From assembly GCA_036227345.1 (NCBI GenBank), contig CP109468.1, forward strand, positions 7,130,001-7,194,000: a stretch of 64,000 nucleotides of DNA. The letters are read 5' to 3'. Origin of the DNA: Streptomyces sp. NBC_01463 (GTDB taxonomy: Bacteria; Actinomycetota; Actinomycetes; Streptomycetales; Streptomycetaceae). Every line of letters begins with the position of its first letter. Within the stretch, counting starts at the first letter, position 1. This document shows, piece after piece, positions 58,166 to 64,000 of the stretch. Both the position numbers and the translations under genes were made by a program. A model generated the notes under the pieces. That model was given only the letters and a program-made list of their open reading frames with translations. It made no database searches and had not been told where the DNA came from.

Positions 58166-59686
58166 ATGGACCAGGCACCCCCTCCTGCCGTACAGGCGGA
58201 AGGCGTCGTCAAACGCTTCGGGCCGACCGTGGCGCTCGACGGCGTGAAGCTCACCGTGCTGCCGGGTGAGTCGCACGCACTCGTCGGACGCAACGGCGCG
58301 GGCAAGTCGACGCTGGTCAGCGTGCTGACCGGACTCCACAAGGCGGACGCGGGCACGGTCACCTTCGGCGGGCAGCCCGCGCCCGCCTTCGGGGACACCT
58401 CGGCCTGGCAGTCGAAGGTCGCCTGCGTCTACCAGAAGTCCATGGTCGTGCCCGATCTGACCGTCGCCGAGAACCTCTTCCTCAACCGGTTCGACGACAA
58501 CTCCCGCTGGATCAGCTGGGGGAGGCTGCGCAGACGCGCGGAGCAGCTCCTCGCCGACTACGGCGTCCAGGTCGACCCGAACACCCGGGCGCGCGATCTC
58601 GACGTCGAGCAGCGGCAGTTCGTCGAGATCGCCCGCGCGCTGTCCTTCGGCGCCCGGCTGATCATCCTCGACGAGCCGACCGCCCAGCTCGACGCCCGCG
58701 GCATCGGCCGGCTCTTCGACAAGCTCCGCGCACTGCAGAGCCAGGGGGTGGCGTTCCTCTTCATCTCCCACCATCTGCAGGAGGTGTACGAGCTGTGCAC
58801 GGCGGTCACCGTCTACCGCGACGCCCGCCACGTACTGACGGCCCCGGTCGCCGACATCGAGAAGAACGAGCTCGTGTCGGCGATGACGGGGGAGAAGTCC
58901 GGCGGCGCCGTCGCCTGGCACGCGGCCGGCACGGCCACGCCGCCCGACCCGTCGGCCGAACCCGTCCTGAGCGTCCAGGGGCTCGCCCTGGAGGACTGGT
59001 TCGAGCCGCTGGACCTCCAGGTGCGCCCCGGTGAGGTGCTCGGCCTGGCCGGTTCCGCGGCCAGCGGCAACACCGCGCTGGGCGAGGTGCTGGCGGGCAT
59101 GCGCAAGGCGGACGGCGGCACGGTCCGGGTGCACGGCACGGCGGTGCGCTCGGGCAGCGTGCCGCACGCCCTGGACGCCGGGATCGGCTACATACCCGAG
59201 GACCGGCACGACCAGGGCCTCGTCCTCGGGCGCAGCGTCGCCGAGAACGCCACCCTCACGGTCACCGACCAGCTGGGACCGTGGGGGACCGTACTGCCCT
59301 CCCGCACCAGGGAGTTCGCCCGGACGATGATCAGCTCGCTGGACATCAAGACCCAGGGGCCCGAGCAGCCCGTCTCCGGGCTCTCCGGCGGCAACCAGCA
59401 GAAGGTGGTGGTCGCCCGCGCGCTGGCGCGCAAGCCCAGCGTGCTGGTGGCGGTCCGGCCCACCGCGGGCGTGGACGTCAAGTCCAAGGACTCGCTCCTC
59501 GGGGTCGTACGGCAGGTCGCCGACGAGGGGAACGCCGCAGTGATCATCTCCGACGAGCTGGACGACCTACGGGTCTGTGACCGCGTACTCGCCCTGTTCC
59601 ACGGACGGGTGGTCGAGACATTCGCAAGCGGGTGGGCCGACGGAGAACTCGTCGCCGCCATGGAAGGTGTGGGGGAAAGGGAATGA
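58166..59686 (+). CDS. Sugar ABC transporter ATP-binding protein (RbsA/XylG type), second NBD degenerate
   Basis: 506 aa with two nucleotide-binding domains. NBD1 has VGRNGAGKST (Walker A, about residue 41), LDVEQRQ (signature) and LIILDEPTAQLD (Walker B). NBD2 has a poor Walker A (GLAGSAASGNTAL), an intact signature LSGGNQQKV, and VLVAVRPTAGVD (about residue 427) where LDEPT is expected, so both acidic Walker B residues are missing. Only NBD1 probably hydrolyses ATP. It follows the binding protein by 2 bp and overlaps the permease (ATGA). Confidence 0.9.
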   Translation: MDQAPPPAVQAEGVVKRFGPTVALDGVKLTVLPGESHALVGRNGAGKSTLVSVLTGLHKADAGTVTFGGQPAPAFGDTSAWQSKVACVYQKSMVVPDLTVAENLFLNRFDDNSRWISWGRLRRRAEQLLADYGVQVDPNTRARDLDVEQRQFVEIARALSFGARLIILDEPTAQLDARGIGRLFDKLRALQSQGVAFLFISHHLQEVYELCTAVTVYRDARHVLTAPVADIEKNELVSAMTGEKSGGAVAWHAAGTATPPDPSAEPVLSVQGLALEDWFEPLDLQVRPGEVLGLAGSAASGNTALGEVLAGMRKADGGTVRVHGTAVRSGSVPHALDAGIGYIPEDRHDQGLVLGRSVAENATLTVTDQLGPWGTVLPSRTREFARTMISSLDIKTQGPEQPVSGLSGGNQQKVVVARALARKPSVLVAVRPTAGVDVKSKDSLLGVVRQVADEGNAAVIISDELDDLRVCDRVLALFHGRVVETFASGWADGELVAAMEGVGERE

Positions 59687-60735
59687 CCGGCACGGTAAGG
59701 CCTCCGGCGGCCGAAGACATCGAGAGCGCGCTGAAGGGCCCGGTCGCGGGCGACCGCCCGCTGGACCGGCTGAAGCTGATCCGGTGGAGCGACTTCTCGC
59801 TGGTGCCGGTGATCCTGGTGGTGATGCTGGTCGGATTCATCGTCTCGCCGGTGTTCCTGACCTCCCAGAACCTGATCAACGTCGTCCAGCAGTCCTCCGA
59901 GCTCAGCCTGCTGGTGCTCGCCCAGGCCTTCATCCTGATCTGCGGACGGATGGACCTGTCGCTGGAGTCGACGATCGGTATCGCACCGGTCATCGCGCTG
60001 TGGCTGGTGCTGCCCGGCGGAGGCGACCGGTTCGCCGGTCTCGGGGTGATGCCGGGCTGGACAGCGGTCCCGCTCTGCCTGCTGGCGGGCGTGGTGATCG
60101 GCGCCTTCAACGGCTTCCTGATGCTGAAACTGCGCGTCAACGGGTTCATCGCGACGCTCGGCATGCTGATGATGCTGCGGGGTCTCCACAACGGCATCAC
60201 CGAGGGCAAGTCGATCATCGACGTCCCGTCCTCCTTCAGCTACCTGGGCAAGGCCTCCTGGCTCGGCGCGCCGGCGGCCGTCTGGATCTGCCTGGCGCTG
60301 TTCGCCGTCGGCGGCGCGGTGCTGGCCTGGACGCGGCACGGGCGCTCGCTCTACGCGATCGGCGGCAACCCGGAGGCCGCCCGCGCCGCGGGTATCCGCG
60401 TCGACCGCGTCACCTGGATCGTCCTGGCGGTCGGCGGGCTGCTCGCCGCCTTCGCCGGCATCCTCTACACCGGCCACTACGGTTCGGTCGGGGCCACGCA
60501 GGGCAAGGACATGATCTTCGACGTCATGGCGGCCGCCGTGATCGGCGGGATCGGTCTGAAGGGGGGCCGCGGCACCATATTCGGCGCGCTCACCGGCGTA
60601 CTCACCCTTCGGCTGGTCGTCAATGTGATGACCCTGGCCGGTGTTCCGGGCCAGTGGGAGAAGTTCCTCAACGGCGCCATCATCATCATCGCCCTGGTCG
60701 CCTCGCGCTATGCCAGCCGCGAGGAACAGGACTGA
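59683..60735 (+). CDS. Sugar ABC transporter permease (RbsC family)
   Basis: 350 aa with about nine to ten transmembrane segments. Family motifs include LVLAQAFILICGRMDLSLESTIG, GAFNGFLMLKLRVNGFIATLGMLMMLRG, YAIGGNPEAARAAGIRVDRV and GGIGLKGGRGTIFGALTG. It is coupled to the ATPase gene and ends the operon before a hairpin. The single permease gene presumably forms a homodimer. Confidence 0.92.
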   Translation: MTGTVRPPAAEDIESALKGPVAGDRPLDRLKLIRWSDFSLVPVILVVMLVGFIVSPVFLTSQNLINVVQQSSELSLLVLAQAFILICGRMDLSLESTIGIAPVIALWLVLPGGGDRFAGLGVMPGWTAVPLCLLAGVVIGAFNGFLMLKLRVNGFIATLGMLMMLRGLHNGITEGKSIIDVPSSFSYLGKASWLGAPAAVWICLALFAVGGAVLAWTRHGRSLYAIGGNPEAARAAGIRVDRVTWIVLAVGGLLAAFAGILYTGHYGSVGATQGKDMIFDVMAAAVIGGIGLKGGRGTIFGALTGVLTLRLVVNVMTLAGVPGQWEKFLNGAIIIIALVASRYASREEQD

Positions 60736-60754
60736 CAGCCGCATCGCACCCAGG

Positions 60755-60786
60755 ACGCCGGACGGGCCCATCAGCCCGTCCGGCGT
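60755..60786. terminator. Bidirectional hairpin terminator
   Basis: A 13-bp perfect stem, ACGCCGGACGGGC (60755-60767) and complement (60774-60786), with a 6-nt loop, lies between the permease and the convergent GntR gene. Confidence 0.8.
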
Positions 60787-60833
60787 TCTCGGTCCGGGGC
60801 GGGGCGGGGCCCCGGCAGGCCCCGCGCCCGCGG

Positions 60834-61505
60834 CTAGAGCGTCGAGCGCAGCCACTGCTCCACGCTGGCCACATGCACCGTCGCCCACGCCCGCGCGGCC
60901 TCCGCGTCGCCGTCCCGCAGCGCCGAGAGGATCGCCCGGTGCTCATGGAGGGTGCGGCTCACCGCGTCCTCCTGCGTCAGACCGCGCCAGACCCGGGCCC
61001 GGGTCGTCGGGCCCGACAGCCCGTCGAGCAGCGAGCAGAGCACCGAATTGCCGGAGGACTGGACGATCCCGCGGTGGAACTCCAGGTCGCAGGCGACCAG
61101 TTCCTCGACCGACGGGCGCTCGCCCAGCGCGTCCAGCTGGGCGCTGAGCACGTCCAGCTGCTCCTCGCTGATCCGGCTCGCCGCCATCGCCGTCGCGGCC
61201 GGCTCCAGGATCCGGCGGACCGCCAGGAACTCCAGCACCGTGTCGTCGCGGTGGAAGTCCACGACGAAGCTGAGCGCCTCCAGCAGCAGCTGCGGATCGA
61301 GGCTCGTGACATACGTGCCGTCGCCCTGGCGCACATCGAGAATGCGGATCAGCGACAGGGCGCGCACCGCTTCCCGCAGCGAGTTGCGGGACAGGCCGAG
61401 CTCCGCGGCGAGTTCGCTCTCCTTGGGGAGACGATCGCCGGGCCGTAGCGCACCCGAGACGATCATTCCCTTGATCTTCTCGATGGCCTCGTCAGTGACA
61501 GCCAT
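60834..61505 (-). CDS. GntR/FadR-subfamily (FCD) regulator of the fuconate cassette
   Basis: 223 aa. The winged HTH (IKGMIVSGALRPGDRLPKESELAAELGLSRNSLREAVRAL, residues 10-50) is followed by the FCD ligand domain with ELVACDLEFHRGIVQSSGNSVL. It ends the cassette in opposite orientation. The operator ACATCCGATGT lies 14 bp before its start and recurs at the operon promoter, so it probably represses both itself and the fuconate operon until a pathway intermediate binds. Confidence 0.92.
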   Translation of the reverse strand: MAVTDEAIEKIKGMIVSGALRPGDRLPKESELAAELGLSRNSLREAVRALSLIRILDVRQGDGTYVTSLDPQLLLEALSFVVDFHRDDTVLEFLAVRRILEPAATAMAASRISEEQLDVLSAQLDALGERPSVEELVACDLEFHRGIVQSSGNSVLCSLLDGLSGPTTRARVWRGLTQEDAVSRTLHEHRAILSALRDGDAEAARAWATVHVASVEQWLRSTL

Positions 61506-61518
61506 GGGCGACCTCCAG

Positions 61519-61529
61519 ACATCCGATGT
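61519..61529 (-). promoter_or_regulatory. GntR operator at the regulator's own promoter
   Basis: ACATCCGATGT is an 11-bp odd-centred palindrome. On the minus strand the context is ATACATCGGATGT, identical over 12 bases to the operon site. A CATAAT -10-like hexamer lies just upstream. Confidence 0.7.
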
Positions 61530-61585
61530 ATCGCACCATTATGCGTCCCCGGCGACGGCCCGTGCGCCCATCGGCGGAATCGGCA

Positions 61586-61633
61586 CACAAGGCCGGGGGC
61601 GGCGTCCCCCCGGACGCCGCCCCCGGCCTTGTG
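61586..61633. terminator. Long hairpin terminator of glpD
   Basis: A 22-bp perfect inverted repeat (61586-61607 and 61612-61633, arms beginning CACAAGGCCGG) with a CCCC loop, 5 bp after the glpD stop. Confidence 0.85.
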
Positions 61634-61638
61634 ACAGG

Positions 61639-63252
61639 TCAGCTCTTCCGGTCGCCGAGCACCGACTCCACACCGGCCCGGATCTCGTCCGTGGCCAGTC
61701 CCCGGATCGTCAGCGTGGTCCGCCGGCGCAGCACGTCGTCCGCGGTCTCGGCCCACTCGTGGTCGCGCGCGTAGGCGACCTGGGCCCAGATCTCCGGGGC
61801 GTCGGGGTGGATGCGCTCGGCGAGCGCGGGGCTCTCGTTGGCCAGCCGCGCGATGTCGAACGACAGCGAACCGTAGTGCGTGGCCAGGTGCCGTGCCGTG
61901 TCGGCCGACATCCGCGGACCCGGCGTACCGCCATCGATCAGCAGACGGTGCGCCACCGCGTTCGGGTTGGCGATACCGGGCAGCGGGAGCTTCCTCGGCA
62001 GCCGCGAGACCGGCTCCATGTCCTCGCCGAGCGGGTGCCCGGGGAGCGTGGCCAGCTTGTTCATCACCGTGCGGCCGATGTGGCGGAACGTCGTCCACTT
62101 GCCGCCCGCGACCGACAGCATCCCGCCGCGGCCCTCCGTCACCACCGTCTCGCGCTTCGCCTTCGAGGTGTCACCGGGCCCGCCCGGCAGCACCCGCAGC
62201 CCCGCGAAGGAGTACGTGATCAGATCGCGCGACAACTGCTGGTCCCGGATGGAGAACGCCGCCTCGTCCAGGATCTGCGCGGTGTCCTTCTCGGTCACCG
62301 CGACATCCGCCGGATCGCCCTCGTACTCCTCGTCCGTCGTGCCGAGCAGCAGCATGTCCTCCCACGGCAGGGCGAACGTGATGCGGTACTTGTCGATCGG
62401 TGTGGCCAGCGCGGCCTTCCAGGGGCGGGTGCGCCTGAGCACCAGGTGCGCGCCCTTGGACAGCCGGATCGACGGAGCCGCGTCCGGGTTCTCCATCTTC
62501 CGCAGGTGGTCGACCCACGGCCCGGTGGCGTTGAGCACCAGCCGGGCGGTGACGCCGAACTCCGTGCCGTCCGTGCGGTCCTGGAGCTCGGCGCCGGTCA
62601 CCCTGCCCCGGGTGAACCGCAGTCCGGTCACCGCCGCGTGGTTGAGGACGGTCGCCCCCGCCTCGACGGCCGCACGGACCGTCATCAGCGCCATCCGGGC
62701 GTCGTTCATCTGGTCGTCGCCGTAGACCGCGACGGCCTTCAGGTTGTCCGTACGCAGCTCCGGCACGTCGCGCTGTGCCTTCGCCGGGCTGATCACATGG
62801 CCGACGCCGTCGCCGAAGGCGGACAGCGCCGAGTACGCGAACACGCCCGCGCCGAGCTTGGCGGCGCCGTGCGGCCCGCCCTTGTAGACCGGCAGGTAGA
62901 AGGTGAGCGGGTTGGCCAGGTGCGGGGCCACCTGACGGGACACCGCACGCCGCTCGAAGTGGTTCTCCGCGACCAGCTTCACCGCGCCGGTCTGCAGGTA
63001 GCGCAGACCGCCGTGGAGCAGCTTGGAGGAGGCGGAGGAGGTGGCGCCGGCGAAGTCACCGGCATCCACCAGGGCCACCCGCAGTCCGGACTGCGCGGCA
63101 TGCCAGGCGGTGGAGATGCCCAGGATTCCGCCGCCGATCACCAGGAGGTCGTACGTCGCCTTGGAAAGCTGCTCCCGGGTCTCGGCGCGGCTCGGAAGGG
63201 AGCCGGAGGCCGGATGCGTCCCGAGGGCGGGGACGCTCTGCAGGGTGGTCAT
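61639..63252 (-). CDS. glpD: Glycerol-3-phosphate dehydrogenase (FAD)
   Basis: 537 aa. The FAD motif YDLLVIGGGILGISTAWHAAQSGLRVALVD is at residues 33-62; further GlpD motifs are SSKLLHGGLRYLQTGAVKLV, YGDDQMNDARM, LVLNATGPWVDHL and GGKWTTFRHIG. It oxidises glycerol 3-phosphate to dihydroxyacetone phosphate, passing electrons to quinone at the membrane. It is 7 bp downstream of glpK in the glycerol operon (S. coelicolor gylR-glpF-glpK-glpD). Confidence 0.95.
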   Translation of the reverse strand: MTTLQSVPALGTHPASGSLPSRAETREQLSKATYDLLVIGGGILGISTAWHAAQSGLRVALVDAGDFAGATSSASSKLLHGGLRYLQTGAVKLVAENHFERRAVSRQVAPHLANPLTFYLPVYKGGPHGAAKLGAGVFAYSALSAFGDGVGHVISPAKAQRDVPELRTDNLKAVAVYGDDQMNDARMALMTVRAAVEAGATVLNHAAVTGLRFTRGRVTGAELQDRTDGTEFGVTARLVLNATGPWVDHLRKMENPDAAPSIRLSKGAHLVLRRTRPWKAALATPIDKYRITFALPWEDMLLLGTTDEEYEGDPADVAVTEKDTAQILDEAAFSIRDQQLSRDLITYSFAGLRVLPGGPGDTSKAKRETVVTEGRGGMLSVAGGKWTTFRHIGRTVMNKLATLPGHPLGEDMEPVSRLPRKLPLPGIANPNAVAHRLLIDGGTPGPRMSADTARHLATHYGSLSFDIARLANESPALAERIHPDAPEIWAQVAYARDHEWAETADDVLRRRTTLTIRGLATDEIRAGVESVLGDRKS

Positions 63253-63259
63253 TGTCTTT

Positions 63260-64000
63260 CTACTCCTCGTCCTCGAGCCAGCCCATGGTGCGTTCCACGG
63301 CCTTGAGCCAGCTCTTGTACTCACGGTCGCGGGTGTCCGCGTCCATGCGGGGGGTCCACTCGGCGGCCCGGCGCCAGTTGGCGCGCAGCGCGTCGGTGTC
63401 CGGCCAGAAGCCGACGGCGAGGCCGGCGGCGTAGGCGGCGCCGAGGCAGGTGGTCTCGGCGACCATGGGCCGCACCACGGGTGCGTCCAGGAAGTCGGCG
63501 AGGGTCTGCATCAGCAGGTTGTTGGAGGTCATGCCGCCGTCGACCTTGAGCGCGGTCAGCTCGACGCCGGAGTCCTTCGTCATGGCGTCGCTGATCTCGC
63601 GGGTCTGCCAGGCGGTGGCCTCCAGCACGGCACGGGCGATGTGCGCCTTGGTGACGTAGCGGGTGAGACCGGCGATGACGCCGCGGGCGTCCGGCCGCCA
63701 GTACGGGGCGAACAGGCCGGAGAAGGCCGGCACGAAGTACGCGCCGCCGTTGTCCTCGACCGAGGAGGCCAGGGTCTCGATCTCGGCCGCGGACTGGATC
63801 AGGCCCATCTGGTCGCGCATCCACTGCACCAGCGAACCGGTGACGGCGATCGACCCCTCCAGGGCGTAGACCGGCTTCTGGTCGCCGATCTGGTAGCCGA
63901 CCGTGGTCAGCAGCCCGTTGTAGGAGTTGACGGGCGTCTCGCCGGTGTTCAGCAGCATGAAGGTGCCGGTGCCGTACGTCGACTTGGCCTCGCCCTCGGC
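63260..64000 (-). CDS. glpK: Glycerol kinase (N-terminal part outside window)
   Basis: The frame is open to the window edge, showing the last 246 residues. [68 protein letters not shown] and [22 protein letters not shown] are classic GlpK sequences. It phosphorylates glycerol to glycerol 3-phosphate, the substrate of GlpD encoded 7 bp downstream. glpF and the regulator gylR are expected beyond the edge. Confidence 0.95.
   Translation of the reverse strand, partial: AEGEAKSTYGTGTFMLLNTGETPVNSYNGLLTTVGYQIGDQKPVYALEGSIAVTGSLVQWMRDQMGLIQSAAEIETLASSVEDNGGAYFVPAFSGLFAPYWRPDARGVIAGLTRYVTKAHIARAVLEATAWQTREISDAMTKDSGVELTALKVDGGMTSNNLLMQTLADFLDAPVVRPMVAETTCLGAAYAAGLAVGFWPDTDALRANWRRAAEWTPRMDADTRDREYKSWLKAVERTMGWLEDEE

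Overview
This is a 64 kb piece of a Streptomyces chromosome. The evidence is uniformly high GC with strong third-position bias, two chaplin genes (chpH, chpC), mycothiol genes (mshC, mscR), a ParJ-type PAC2 protein, the glycerol operon genes glpD and glpK, and many TetR, GntR, LysR and HxlR regulators. From memory of S. coelicolor, the order gntR/gntK/gntP ... chpC/chpH ... phosphatase-DUF3090-SCO1664 family-mshC-parJ-glpD-glpK matches roughly SCO1680 down to SCO1660, so this is core-arm-proximal DNA carrying inserted metabolic cassettes. I saw no transposase, integrase, CRISPR array or phage gene.

0-17 kb: the end of a penicillin-acylase-family gene, a NamZ/DUF1343 muramidase, then an SDR-acyl-CoA ligase-TetR operon, a LysR regulator, and a leftward phosphotransferase-acyl-CoA dehydrogenase operon. 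The two acyl operons share a near-identical 16-bp promoter element, and together they encode LvaA/LvaC/LvaD/LvaE-like functions, as in 4-hydroxyacid (levulinate-type) catabolism. Next come glucarate dehydratase, an HxlR/Rossmann reductase pair, an MDR oxidoreductase, two DUF202 membrane proteins, a Nudix hydrolase, a TetR-SDR pair and an EamA-like transporter.

17-31 kb: a KstD-like flavoprotein, an aromatic-acid-exporter-like protein, an ASCH protein, a molybdopterin oxidoreductase with its cytochrome b, the gluconate locus (gntP, gntK, divergent GntR), a TetR divergent from an APC permease and YtcJ-like amidohydrolase, and the mycothiol-dependent formaldehyde pair mscR plus an MBL hydrolase.

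31-43.5 kb: a pseudouridine synthase, a secreted SGNH esterase and a GH2 beta-galactosidase (each with a LacI-type operator), tRNA-Leu(GAG), an M20 peptidase, the chaplins, small conserved proteins, and an aldo/keto reductase coupled to a RecD2-like protein whose Walker motifs are eroded.

43.5-64 kb: an LLM oxidoreductase, a ferritin-like protein, CorA, then the conserved block phosphatase-DUF3090-SCO1664 family kinase fold-mshC-(GH31)-parJ. Between parJ and glpD sits a complete-looking L-fuconate/sugar cassette (fuconate dehydratase, SDR, ABC importer, GntR) with matching operators at both ends. The window ends inside glpK. No gene-free stretch exceeds 300 bases. Most convergent gene ends carry long perfect hairpins.
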